A stretch of 64,000 bases of DNA, taken from contig NC_031495.1 in NCBI RefSeq assembly GCF_000237925.1, forward strand, positions 13,403,749-13,467,748, in the 5' to 3' direction. A program made the translations under genes and the position numbers. Within the stretch, counting starts at the first letter, position 1; each line of letters begins with the position of its first letter. Positions 37,994 to 50,415 of this stretch are shown here, piece after piece. The notes under the pieces were generated by a model. That model had not been told where the DNA came from. It searched no databases and saw only the letters and a list, made by a program, of their open reading frames with translations. The stretch comes from Schistosoma mansoni (Eukaryota; Platyhelminthes; Trematoda; Strigeidida; Schistosomatidae).

Positions 37994-38438
37994 TCTCTTC
38001 AAAATCTGAACGAATTGATCGAAACATGTTTTCTTCCCTTTTTCTTCCAACAATTTCTCAAACAATCGGTAAATCAAATCGTATAACTCAAAATCAATTA
38101 AATAGTTTAATATTACCTAATTTAATGCATTCTGATGATTATTATGCAACAACAGATATGAAGACTACTAGTGATACTAATACTACCACTACTACTGATA
38201 ATAATATAAGTAGTATTGAAAATAATCTTAATCATATGAATAATTCAAATGGACAAAATTTTTTGCATGTTCATGAAGATAATCTAAATCCAGCATCATC
38301 ACATCAATCAGATCAAAGTATACATAGTAAATTAAGTCCATTATCTGGACAAATGAATGGAATAGACCCATCTGGATCACCGCCAACAATTCATTCACCT
38401 ATAACTAATGATAATAAATGTAAAAAAGCAAGACATAG
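37994..38438 (+). CDS. PRD-like homeobox gene, coding exon 2
   Basis: The acceptor TTAATTAG ends at 37993 and the donor is ATAG|GTAAGC at 38439. The first two bases complete codon 177 and the last two (AG) start codon 325. The exon encodes residues 178-324: a Ser/Thr/Asn-rich linker with NRITQNQLNSLILPNLM, then ending in the basic KCKKARH that forms the N-terminal arm of the homeodomain (positions 1-4). The first ATG inside the exon (38026) could tempt an annotator to start the protein here, but the frame stays open to the acceptor and joins exon 1 in phase. If exon 1 is skipped or belongs elsewhere, 38026 would be the fallback start. Confidence 0.85.
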
Positions 38439-39810
38439 GTAAGCAGTTGTGATTGTCGTTGTCGTTATCGTTGTTCTCTATTTGAATTTTAAGAAGAAAC
38501 TTTTTTTTATAATCACACTAATATTAATTAAATGAGTTCTTCGAGGGGGGGAGGTAATTTTGTAAAAGAACGGAGAAAAAAGAATATACTTAATTAATTA
38601 AACGAAGGGTAAAGTTAACTTGTGTTATCAAGCTAATCAGGATTAAGAAAATGGCTTTAAGATCACGGCGTATTTATAAATCTATACTAGAGTTTATCAA
38701 ACTACATCAAACCAGGATGTTAACCGCGGACCACATAATGATCAGTTTCAGTGAAAAAAACATCGTTAGGTGTATATAAAATGATGGATTGACGAGAACA
38801 CTCACGTAGAAATATATATATATATATATGTCCAATCTTACAGTGGCGATCAAATTTTGCTAATGTGCGACTAATCTGAGTGACTTGACTTCGCCTGAGC
38901 TGTTTTGATTGCTAGGTGGGTCATAATAGTCGGTAGGTATCCACGGTCGTAGGTTCCACTTGTCACTCATTAGCAAGATCTACGTGTAATTCTAAGGGAA
39001 ATGATGGTCTTTGTATGATTCGAGCCCATACCATTTAACTTCGCGATTCCAGATATTACCACTGCTAAGCTGGTTTATGCGAGTTCGAATCCGACGATTA
39101 GCACACTCACGATTACAGGGACGTTTTGATTATTGCTACATAATAAGCGTCTTTACATCGCATTATTCATATTGCTATGGAAAAGGACCAAACATTTTAA
39201 ATATGAAATAAACAACGAAAATCTTTACTTGACCAACATTTTGTCACATTATTATTACTGCTAATAACTTTACTATTATTAGTGTTACTACTGTCAATAA
39301 AATTTGAATTTTTTCATTTAATAAGCTTTTACAGTGTTAAACGTCATTTTTACTGTGCTACATACTATTATACACTTATATGTGTATGTTTGTGTCACCT
39401 TTTCTGCACCATTAGTACGACTTTAATGAAAGACAAACATTTCATTTATAAAAAAGCTATTCTGTTATTTCTTTTGTGTTTGTGAATGTGTGTGTGTGTA
39501 TGTGGAATATCACTAACTTCTTTTAGACTTTTCGTTTGTACTGGACAGTAGTCATTTATGACTGACTTGTATAGTAGCATGTTTTAATAGTATTGACCTT
39601 ATTCTGTCAGTCAAGTTTTTGTAAAATTATCAGTAATGTGTTAATTGACTTAATAATTATTTCATGTCTATATATACAATATGAATATAGTCTGGATAGT
39701 CGATTATGTTTTGGAAAAGATTCGTAATTTCTTGAGAGTCATATTCACGGGTGCAAATGATAAGTTCTGACTAATACTTTTATATCTGTTTAATAAGGTT
39801 AGTAGATATT

Positions 39811-39960
39811 TGGACTCGATCGCCCGGTGGCTAAACATACATTGGGTATTTTATGCGAAAAGTACTGGGTTCAAGCCTCAATGTGAATATTAATAATGAA
39901 ATGTGGGTATACTCAAACGGTGAACCGCAAAATAGGATGAAACATGTATTCTGAACTTAT
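39811..39960 (+). repeat. degenerate Sm-alpha-like retroposon, copy VI
   Basis: 'ggactcgatcgcccggtggc' and 'tactgggttcaagcctcaat' keep the A- and B-box positions. 'aaaataggatgaaacatgta' is the remnant of helix II and GAAA, with the CTGANGA core gone. Confidence 0.65.
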
Positions 39961-40089
39961 ACCAAATCGAATCAAAATTGGACTATATTTGTTTGCAGTG
40001 TAACTACTGAGAACAAATCATAAGTGTAATTAAAGCTTTAAACTTTTGCATTAGTGAACGGTCATCTATGAAATTACAAACCTATCTAA

Positions 40090-40215
40090 ATTAGACAACC
40101 AGTGAAAACCTGAAAGCGATGAAGGTCCGTCTCGTCATCATATGGAACTTTCCAGTCGTACCCACCTCTTAATGAGCAACCCGGACTCGAATGCATGACC
40201 ATCAGTCTACAGACC
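40090..40215 (-). repeat. degenerate family B retroposon
   Basis: Minus orientation with 'ccagtgaaaacctgaaagc' tail, a changed core ('actttccagtcgtaccc') and tRNA-like head 'cagaccattgaacc'. Confidence 0.55.
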
Positions 40216-40284
40216 ATTGAACCTTGTCGAAATGGTACCCATATAAAGCAATCAAACGTGGTCGCACAATATCATGGATTGACT

Positions 40285-40495
40285 GAAGTTAGATTTGTAT
40301 ACCACTAGATCACAGCTTCATGATCTAGAATTCAAATATTCTCTCGTGAGACCGGAGGTCTCAGGTTTGAGTCTCGGTTGTGCAGTCAGGGATGAGCACT
40401 ACTGGGGAGTCCCATATGATGATGAGACGGTCATAAAGTGCTTCTAGGTTTTCAGTGATTGTCTAATTTACATTAGTTCGTGATGTAAATAACAC
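40285..40495 (+). repeat. degenerate family B retroposon
   Basis: 'ctcgtgagaccggaggtctc' head, B-box-like 'ggtttgagtctcg', 'actactggggagtcccatat' in place of the core, and tail 'ttctaggttttcagtga'. The core G5 and GAAAC are altered. Confidence 0.6.
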
Positions 40496-41369
40496 TTAAC
40501 AATCTCCACAACTGTATACTAATATACTTGAAATTACTTTTAAACGATGACAATGTTTTCCTCTGCTAAGATATAATAAAATGGGTTAATATATTCACTA
40601 GAAAGAAAGTTCATGCTGATCTTTAAAAAAATGATTATTATCAGTTGAGATATAATCATTTTTCCTAGTAAAAATAAACTGATATTGTCAGAAGTACATA
40701 TTTAACTTTCAGTGATATTAGATGTACTCGATTGATACTATTTGTGACTTTTGAGATTGATTTATCCAAATACAAGTATCTTTGCTGCCTCATTACTCAA
40801 GCTCAGAAGTTATAGTTTCATACATTAAAATACTGGTGGTTTAATGAATATTGATTTTCTTCTTATCGGATTATTTCTATGGACTTTTAGATAAGGAAGA
40901 AGATATATAGTTCAGGTGGATGATTTTAGTGGAGTTTTGTTCTTTGAGTTGGATGGTTCAATCATGAAACTTAAATAGCATCATCAGCAGAAACTTTAAG
41001 TAGAAATGAGCTGTTTGAATTCCTTCACATATGACTAACAGCTTATCCTGTCGACTTTGATTTTAATTCATTTATTTGAAATAAATCAACATAAACCTAT
41101 AAACTAAAAGGGCTTTGGGTATATAAAGAAAACAGAAGTCACTCTTAAAATTTCTATCCTAAAGAGCATAAAACTTAAATTTATGACTTTCCGTTAAAAT
41201 TACTTAGGTGCAATAATAAATATAGTGGAATTGATCCATTTTGATTTTCTTTTTTCAGAATTCATTAAGTGATCTTTATATAAAGAATAACGGGTCAAAG
41301 TGTTTTATCCTAAACAGAATAGTTGTTTCAACACACAAAACAGTATATTTAATGCTATTATATACGTAA

Positions 41370-41610
41370 ATGGCGGCTAAATTCTATACTACCATCAAAA
41401 TTTGTTCCGTTCGTTCTATCGGGTGGTTATGTAGCGGACGAAATCGATCCCTGTTGTTTTTTTCGGTTGCTTTCTGTTTTTCTTCTTCTTCTCCTCACTT
41501 TCCTCTTTTATCCGCAAGAATTCTACTTTCAATTCCCGATACATATTACTTATTTGTCTGTACAAGTAGCACATATCACAATTGGTCTAAGAAGGGCAAT
41601 TAGTTTGTCC
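41370..41610 (+). repeat. dispersed repeat, paired with 22160-22360
   Basis: More CpG than average, with a pyrimidine-rich centre and a 3' part 'gatacatattacttatttg' then 'agtagcacatatcacaat'. It encodes a 77-codon frame of no recognisable family. Confidence 0.4.
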
Positions 41611-42260
41611 GTAAATTATCGCTTCAATTATAGTGTCTATTAACGATCAGTCATAAGCAACTTAAAAGCTGGCAAATATATATGCATCGATTCAAACTGT
41701 TATATCACATCCGTATAAAGAGATCGAATTATCGAGACATACCCCAAAACAGTGGAAGTAGTAATAGTATCAGTGGTAATAGAAAAAAACTGGGTATACA
41801 CAATTTGACTTAAAAAAAGAAATAAATTCATCGAGTAAGAAGTATACGATAATTTTAAAATTTAAGACCTATAAGAAGACAAAAAGTGAATTTATCTGCT
41901 TCACTCAGACTAACTCTGAATCATGTCAGCCAGTCTTTAATCATTGGTTACGATAGTTGTACAGAGCTTAACCAGATGGTCTTAACTTACTTATACGCCC
42001 TGGTTTGACAGCCAGTGACTCCATAAACTGAAAACTGACCACTAGTAAACATGTGGTTATTAGTAGTATGGAATGTTTGTAAAAATTTTCGAAATTTATA
42101 GTCCAGTGCTTCCTGTCTTTTTTCTAAAGGTTGTCTAACTATGATCAGTTCGTGATATAAATTAAAAATCCTAGACAGATAATTAATGATGGTAATGTGA
42201 TACATATCTTTTTTGTGTAGAAACATATTATTATTATTAAATCTATTTATTATTTTACAG

Positions 42261-44083
42261 AACAACATTTTCAGTTCAACAGTTGTCAATTTTAGAAGCA
42301 GCATTTGATAATTGTCCATATCCTGACGCTGTAACACGAGAAGATATTGCTTCCAAATTGTCACTCAGTGAATCACGTGTACAAGTATGGTTTCAAAATC
42401 GTCGTGCTAAATGGCGTAAACAAGAAGGTAGTCAATTATTAACCAATGGCAATAATTCAAATAATACTTGTACTCCTACTAATACTGTTAGTAGCACTAC
42501 TTTAGCTACGACTGCTACGAATAATAATAACAATGTCAGTAGTATCATCACATCTACAGCATCAATAGCATCATCCTCTTCGACGTCATCATCTTCATCT
42601 AATTTATTAACTGTTGAAAATGATGAAGAAGATTTACGAATAAATGCAACAAATATATTAGAAATACCATTTTTGTCAACAACAACAACAACGCCAACAG
42701 GTCGTAAAAGAGTTTCCGGTTCAAGTGTACAACAACAACATCATTACCAACAGAAAAATAATTATTCAAATTACAATAATTTTAAACAAATCAATGATGA
42801 TACAGATAGTATAATCATGAATCCAATTTCATCATCATCATCTCATTTTAATTTATCCATGATTACTAATGATCTTTTAAGTAATTATCATCAACAATTA
42901 AGAAATTTTTCATTTCTTAATGAGAATATAAAATATAAATCATCACCAACCGCATCATCATCATCATCAACATCAATTACTTCACCACTTCATAATGATT
43001 TAATGAATTGTTCTAATCAAACATCGACAACAACAACAACAATGTTCAATGATCAATTGTCCAATGCAACTAAATCATTAGAATCAGGAAATTCATCAAT
43101 AAAAACCATTAGCAATAATAAACATCAAACTAACCATTCTAATTTAAATTGTTTAATTAAATCATCTGTAAATAATAACAATCGGTATTATCAACATTAT
43201 TTATCAAGTAGAAAATCAACTCCAACTACTTGTAAACAACGTAAACATACTAATAATAATATCAATAATAATAATGATAATAATGATAATATTGATCATG
43301 ATGATCCTGTTAATGCTGATGATGATGATTTTAATGATGATGTTGGTGGTGATGATAATGATGATGATGAAATGGACGAGATCAGAACAACGAGAGTGAA
43401 TAACACAAAGACAAGAGATTTACCATTTTCTGTCTTATCGCTTACAGCCAATAATCATAATAATACTAATATTAATAATAATAATGATAATCATAACGGT
43501 ATAAATGATCCATTTGCAAGACTTCAGTCATCATCCTCATCATCCAAACTGTTTTATCAAAATCTCATAAAATCTATAAAATCAATCAATAATATTGATA
43601 ATCACGAAAAGAAAAATTCTAATTCTCTCAATTCTTCATTATCTACTTCAATTCCATTGAATGAGATCAACTGTTCAATGAATGAATTGAATCCTACTGA
43701 AGATGTAACAAAATATTTAACGAATCTATCTGATTTCAGTGCATTAATGAATTCATTATTGAAATCTAAATTAAATCTTTTGACAAAAACATCAACTTTA
43801 TTTGATTGTAATGGAAATAATCATGATTCATGTCTAAATACTCTGAATGATAATACGACTAGTACTAATGCTACTCAAATTACTAATACTACGAGTACTA
43901 CTAATACTAACAATAATAGTAGTAGTAATACTGTGGTTGATAATGTTATTCAAAATTCAATTTTAGAAAATTTGATAACTTCCTGTACACAATTCCCTTT
44001 CAATTTACAATATTTAAATGGTACACCATTAAATCAGCATGGATTAGATTTGAAGGTGGAATCAGATACAAATAAACAAATTA
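42261..44083 (+). CDS. PRD-like homeobox gene, coding exon 3 (homeodomain and low-complexity region)
   Basis: The acceptor TTTTACAG ends at 42260. Its first base completes codon 325 (Arg5 of the homeodomain) and the exon continues TTFSVQQL. Homeodomain positions 5-60 (residues 325-380) include F8, L16, F20, W48, F49, Q50, N51 and R53, and end [17 protein letters not shown]50 and the YPD at positions 25-27 put it in the PRD-like group. Positions 23-24 are Cys-Pro where most PRD-like domains have Thr-His. Downstream are long Asn, Ser, Thr and Asp runs, an acidic patch (about residues 665-700) and LPFSVLSL near residue 714. The donor is TTA|GTAAGT at 44084; the exon's last base opens codon 933. 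No OAR motif or paired domain is seen, and I cannot assign a subfamily. Confidence 0.93.
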
Positions 44084-44101
44084 GTAAGTAGATATATTAC
44101 T

Positions 44102-44337
44102 ATCAGAAGGGGGTTTCGTGGAGATTTTAGTAATTTTTTGTATAGTTGAGATCATGGGTCAATTGAGGCTAGACCACCATGGAAAACCTGGACGGCCGTT
44201 TCGTCCTATTGTGTGAATCCTCAGCAGTGTGCATCCACGATCCCGCTTCACGAGATTCGAACCCAGGACCTATCAGTCTCGCGCGCCGTCCAGGCTTTCC
44301 ATGGTGATCTAGCTTCAATTGACTCATGATCTCAACT
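44102..44337. repeat. family B copy B10 forming a 53-bp-arm inverted repeat
   Basis: Arms 44144-44196 and 44285-44337 are reverse complements at 49 of 53 positions, with an 88-bp spacer. The left arm plus spacer is a minus-strand family B copy with B box and CTGAGGA core. The right arm is a second tail in plus orientation. The hammerhead has lost part of helix I through an internal deletion between 'ctgga' repeats. The leader 'tatcagaagggggtttcg' (44101-44118) is shared with 45057. Confidence 0.8.
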
Positions 44338-45056
44338 AGATATATTATTAGTTAATTTGATTATTTCGCAACAGTTTTTCAAAGATATAAAATGAATTCG
44401 AACAATTATGTACATTAATTGAGCCAAACACATTTCGAGGTGTACATATTCCAACAGAGATTGATCATAATTTAGTGCTTATCATCAATAAAGGGACAAT
44501 TAAAACATTGATTAATAACCATATTCATAAATAAATCTGGGAATTTTATTAAATATTTACATTATAGTCTCGCTCAAATTAAACAACCATTGAAAAGTGA
44601 GAAACATTATCTAACTATTTCATCCTAACTTCATGATACTCTTCAACAACTGTGCATCCACAACTCTCATGTAGTGATTGACGAATTTGAAGTTACTCCA
44701 TAATGTATTGCTATAAATTACACAGCGATGTTTTTTATTGTTAAACAATAAAAGGAATCAATTAATATTGTAGACATGTAGAATGATAGAAGATACGAGA
44801 AGAATATGACAATAAGTTTAAGAATAGATAGTTACTAACAGATCATATATTTAAAAAAGGTTAATAGTTGACACCAATATAAGGAAATCTATTAAAGGAT
44901 ACGAAAAAGATAAAAAGTATGAGAGTGAGTGAGTTTGAAACAGAAATAAAACGATGAGACCAGATAATCAAGAACAACCCGAGGTGAAATAGAAGATTCA
45001 GGTAAATTTTGATCCGTTCATTTTTGTGTTTATGATTGACATAAAAGATATCAATT

Positions 45057-45402
45057 ATCAGAAGGGGTTTTTGTGGAGATTTAGTATATTTCATAGTTGA
45101 AAGCGTGAGTCAATTGAANNNNNNNNNNNNNNNNNNNNNNNNNNNNNNNNNNNNNNNNNNNNNNNNNNNNNNNNNNNNNNNNNNNNNNNNNNNNNNNNNN
45201 NNNNNNNNNNNNNNNNNNNNNNNNNNNNNNNNNNNNNNNNNNNNNNNNNNNNNNNNNNNNNNNNNNNNNNNNNNNNNNNNNNNNNNNNNNNNNNNNNNNN
45301 NNNNNNNNNNNNNNNNNNGTCAGTGTAATTTTTTTATTTTTATATGTTTTGTTGACATTATTAATAAATTTAATATAATAACACGCTTTCAACTATAAAA
45401 GA
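45057..45402. repeat. family B structure interrupted by the assembly gap
   Basis: The left side has 'atcagaagggg', 'gtggagatttag' and 'atagttgaaagcgtgagtc'. The right side ends 'cacgctttcaactata' (45382-45397), the inverse of the left arm. Layout and leader match the structure at 44102-44337. Confidence 0.6.
45119..45318. other. assembly gap, 200 N
   Basis: Exactly 200 unknown bases, a customary placeholder length, so the true size is unknown. Open frames drawn through it are meaningless. Confidence 0.99.
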
Positions 45403-46699
45403 TATCGTTTATTCGATCTATAAAATACGCTAGATGTATCAATAGTAGTAGTGGTGATGTTAGTAATGATTACAAAAAATTGAGATAATCAATTATTCCA
45501 AAATAAATGACGGAATCAGACCAATTGACACTGACATAGACACACAAACTAAATGAAATATTTATCCATAAAGAGATATGATTCTGAGAAGAAGCAGGAT
45601 AGAGTAAAAACAGAATTGATTTTTTTGCCCATACCAGAAAAAGAGAGACAGTCTTTCTCCTTTTTTTTCTTCATTAAAAACACAATTTAAATATGACTGA
45701 GGTAAGGCAATTAAAAAAAGTAACATACAAAAAAAAGAAACGAATCAAGGATAGAACTGCATTAATTCAACATTGATTAATTAATTCATTAATTTATTAA
45801 AAAATTAAAAAAAAGGAAAACCAGTGGGTAAAGAAAAAGCACGATGACAAAGAACAAGAGACAAATAAAAGAAACTAATTTATGTGAAAATCTAAGCACC
45901 ATAAACTTATCATATCTACCTGATTAAAATTGTTTTACATCTAATTAACAACCATGTGGAAAAGAGTCATCAGGATTTATGTGTTTTAGTGTATACTACT
46001 TACTTACCTAGAAATAAATTCTCTTGTTATATGTACGTTTATTTGTGTGTATGTGATGAAAAGAGATTTCAAACAAATGACATGTCGAATTTATTAAAGA
46101 GAGAAGGGTTAAAAAGAATCGAAAGTTCGAAAGAGTACAAGTGATTAGTGTGTGTGTGAGAGAGAGAGATAGATCGTGCGCATCCATAGTGGATGTACGA
46201 GAGCTAGTTGGAATCAACAACACATCATTTTAGCATATGTTAATAATTACGTCTGAAAATCTTAATAATGTAATATTGTTCCCTCTTCTACGCACACATA
46301 TATGTACCCACACATTTTAGTCTATTGCAGCCTTTATCAAGAATATAAATCATGCCTATGTTGCTACCTTTTTGCAAAAATTGAAAATATTATTCATTGT
46401 TTGTCATACAAGAGATGATGATATCACAGTTAGTTATGCGGAAGTGAACGGATTCTGGAAGCTATACACAAAAGATAAAGCAAAGATTATGTATATATAG
46501 TAGTAATCATAATTAAAATTATCAAAGAATATATAATGTTTAACAATCAAATCAAATCTAAACGTTGAAATTATTTAAATTGCAATCGTCGAGATTACTT
46601 TAAATATAATTTTCCCCCATAATGTCTTTCCTATACTCGACGCTCAATCTTTGTCAAATTATCCGCCTTAATATTGGCGAATATTCGTAGAAGATAAAG

Positions 46700-46800
46700 A
46701 AAATTGTTTAGTGGATTGAGGCCTTAGTATTTAAGGCGTTTGGTTTACAGTTAGTAGGTCTCAGATTCGAATCTCACTTTACATTCTACTGTTTGGGCAG
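46700..46800 (+). repeat. tRNA-like repeat fragment
   Basis: 'gaggccttagtatttaaggc' and 'gtctcagattcgaatctcac' resemble A- and B-box regions. The family is not clear. Confidence 0.35.
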
Positions 46801-47091
46801 CCAAGCAATTACTAACTCCCACACCTGAAGTGTGGAAATGGCACTCAATTAATTTTAGTTAGTCGAGTTTTTATCCATAGTTTCTTGGTCATTAGTTTCA
46901 CAATTTACATAAAAATACAATTAATTAATCTCTGAGTAGTAACCAATGTCACGTATGTCGAGTCCTTCTTTAATGCTGATCTAATTCTGTTAGTCAACTT
47001 GCAACGTGGTCACTAGTATAAGTAACAGAATATCATGTACACTACGTCAGGTGTTCGGAGTTAGTTCAATAAGAAGTATTTCAGATTCAGA

Positions 47092-47225
47092 ATAGCATAG
47101 CCTTAACGTCTCGGATAGTAAAGCTGATTGATATGGGTCCGAATCCCATGGGGGGAAGATCAGCCTTCTTAAGATTCCAGGTAAACCATGCTGACCAGTG
47201 CCAACCTGGGTGAATCTTATGTTGG
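47092..47225 (+). repeat. tRNA-like SINE-type repeat, family C, copy C4
   Basis: 'cttaacgtctcggatagtaa' then 'gggtccgaatcccatggggg' as the B-box-like segment, followed by 'cttaagattccaggtaaacc'. Confidence 0.5.
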
Positions 47226-49984
47226 ATAGGACTTCCTTTCAACTACTTACAAACGTCTAACACACAAAAAAACAATCGATATGAGCAGGGATTTTCATGG
47301 CTTTATAATTTGAAGACGGCTTACACTATAAAACAAATAATTTGCCTAACGAAATAACCATTAAAAGATAAAGGAAATCTAATAATTGTTTCACTCTAGG
47401 ATGGAACCCCGTCAACAATGTACGTCCTCAACAAAAATCGACCCCTATACGTTTAGATCATTCATTGCGTTTTGTTTCCAAACTATATGCTAAGTAAAAG
47501 GAGAGAACTACAGGGGGAATTTAACTTCCAAGATTAGTTCATGTACAGAGAGTGACAGTATGCTTATGTTTATATGTGACTTTGACATTCTGGTAGCTAA
47601 AAACGGCAACATAACTGAAAATTATTCATACAGTTGATCATATTTAAATAACTATTTTCTATGATTCTCTTAGAAGTTTTACAAGAAACGCTGATTGATT
47701 GAAGCATTTTCACAATTTCTAAAGTCTTTTTCGAGTAATTATTGAGTCTTCCATCCATCTAACATAATTAACATGAGTGGTATGGTTACTAAGTAAAAAG
47801 AAAAAACAACTCTCAATAGAATGAATAGTTACATTTATTAAATTAATAATTTATTTTATTAGTTTACTAAATTTTAATTGAATTTTAAAAAGAAAGAGTA
47901 AACAATTCCTCTTAGTGCATGTACACTCACACACACACACACACAAAGTGATACACATATAAAAAGGGGAATTAAAATCTACCTACAATTTAGTTCCTCA
48001 CACAATAAGAAAAATTTCCTCTCAAGGAAACCTATCAATTAACTAATAAAGTCCACAATAATAATAATAATAATAATAATTACTATTGTTGTTATTGTTA
48101 TCAGAACCAATAATATCTAAATGGAGTAGTTCAATAAATAAACTAACTAACTAACAAATAAACACCCTCCTATAAAAATCAATAAGATATATTTCTTTAT
48201 TATTGAATAAGTAACATAAAACATCCTATAATTATAGGATTTATCTTAATTTACAAGAAGATAAGTAATGTGTCTTGTATAGTTGTGTTTATGTGGTACC
48301 ATTTTAACTTCAACTTTGTTTCTATATATCTGAACAGTCAGCCATATAGTAAGTCAGTTGAGTTAAAAAGAGGGTAGAACTTTGTGTTGTATGAGCCTCT
48401 TGATATATATTTATATATATGCCCAAATATTAGTGAAGTGAAATCTTCGAGATAATAGATTAAACAATTAAGACATAAACCAAAAATAAAGAGATTATCA
48501 TAAATCTAAAACTAATAACCAATTAGAAAAGTGTTTTTTTCTATATCTTTTGTCATCTTTGTCTTTATTTGCTACTTCCTTTTCGGTCTCTCTCTCTATA
48601 TATATCTTTCTTTCTTTCGATATTTATTCCGAATTGATAATTATATATCATATATACGTAAAGAGTGAGATCGATAATCCATAATTATGTGAATAAATCC
48701 TTGATAGTCAAATTTACAATTGTTTGTCTACTAATTAATAAGCACTAAACAGAGGGAGCGACATACAGATAAATTATTAACATGATGACTATTTTCCAAG
48801 AGCGAGGGTGTGATTTTATCTTTCGCGAGACAGAAAACATATTTTTATTTTTATTCTTTAACTACTTGTAATTATGATTAAGTAGACTAATAACTCACCC
48901 AAAATAAACATGACAGATGACGTCATTTTTTAATACTGAAAATTTCGATTATTCTTAGAAATTTCACGTCTTGATTGGCAGAACCTGAATTTGGTAACCA
49001 GTAAATAGGACGAATAAAAAAAACTAGATTATTGAACGAATGTTTCAATCTTGAGTTTATTGAAACTTATTTATTGTCTTGTGTAATTCATTTTTTTTTT
49101 AGAATAATAAATGTGTATTCTGTCCTCTTAAATAAGGTTTAGTAAATTAAGAGATAGATCATTTAAATTGAACTATTCGCAGTTCGAAATCCCTCAGTTT
49201 TTGGAAATCTACTTACACACGTTTATATGAATGTAAGGAGAGTGAATGTAATTAAAATTTTTACGAAACTAAATGATCTTAAGCTTAGTAAATCATTTTA
49301 ATTTACCTAAATTAATTTTTACTTGATCGACAGTATTCTCTTCATTACTTGTTATAATAAGTTGAATGTGAGAAGAAATGAATTGTTTATAGTAATAATA
49401 ATAATAATAATAAACTGAAGTGATTTTCTGTTAGATATTGTTTTTTTCCTATTTCCCTCTCGTGGTTTTTCTCTTGTTTTCATTAATGAGAAATAATAAT
49501 TTAAGTGTCAATTGTAGTAATATTTGACAAAAATTGTTTTAATTGAATGACAGTTTACTAATTTTTAATCCATTTCTATGTTAAAACCCCTTTTCATATT
49601 TGAAATTTCCTTCGTATACATGTGTAGGTTTGTATGAAAAATTTGAGAAAATAAAATTTTTCTGCTTCTCACACAAACATACAAATTAATATTTGGCGAT
49701 TGTGCCCATGAAGTGGATTTTATATTTTGAAGGTTAAGCTGTTCGTTCTTATTTATTTATTTTTAAATGTGATGAATAAAAGAAGGGGGGGTATTCTGAA
49801 ATTTACAAACAGAATTCCATCCTTTTTTATCGGTTTATGTATGTGTGTGTTGATATATGTTGACTTCAGATTTTGGTTACGTTAGAAAAATATATAGGGA
49901 AGATAAATTTATTTTGTATGTTGCATGCACCACAGATTAATCTCATGTAGAGTACTTTTTTAAAACGACAGAGTATTGGATAGT

Positions 49985-50415
49985 TATTTAAACTTAGTAG
50001 AGTTTTCAGTGGTACCTCAACAGATTAGTTTGTGATGAATATAACCTTCACAAAACACCTTCAACTAAACTATAATAGTCAGCCCGCTAGTGACTTAATA
50101 AAAGATGTTTTTGAAGTTCTGGTGAGAAGTTCTCACTGGTAACGTTAAAAGATAGCGAGAGTGGAACAGTTGTCACAAATCGTATTGTATGATCATTGGG
50201 CCCTATCTAAAATTGACTGAATTTGGAATTGTACCATTGGAAATCGACCTGGTAGTTCTAGCCATTGAACATTCTCTCCGAGACCAAAAGGTCCTGTGTT
50301 CGATCCCCTAAGGGTTGTAGGTGGGCACAACTGAAAAGTCCCATTCTAAGATCAACACAGTTGTCCGGTATCTTCTGTTTTCTGGTGATACCACAACTGA
50401 GATTGATTTATGACG
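49985..50415 (+). repeat. composite repeat with family B module
   Basis: Tail-like 'ttttcagtggtacctcaac', then 'cgctagtgacttaataaaag', 'gttctggtgagaag', then a tRNA-like head with B box GTTCGATCCCC (near 50298), a dead ribozyme relic and a second tail 'ttttctggtgataccacaac'. The two tails make it a repeat flanked by its own direct repeats. Confidence 0.55.

Larger units (their letters stand above)
38439..42260 (+). other. intron 2 of the homeobox gene (about 3.8 kb)
   Basis: GTAAGC donor and TTATTTTACAG acceptor. It contains a (TA)n run near 38813-38830, an Sm-alpha relic (39811-39960), two family B copies in opposite orientation (40090-40215 and 40285-40495) and a dispersed repeat at 41370-41610. 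No other gene is seen. Confidence 0.85.

Noticed and set aside
38026-38028. ATG as the protein start of the homeobox gene
   Set aside because: The frame is open to a good acceptor at 37993 and joins exon 1 in phase, so this ATG is better read as an internal Met.
45081-45398. Open frames on both strands through the gap
   Set aside because: Produced by 200 Ns.
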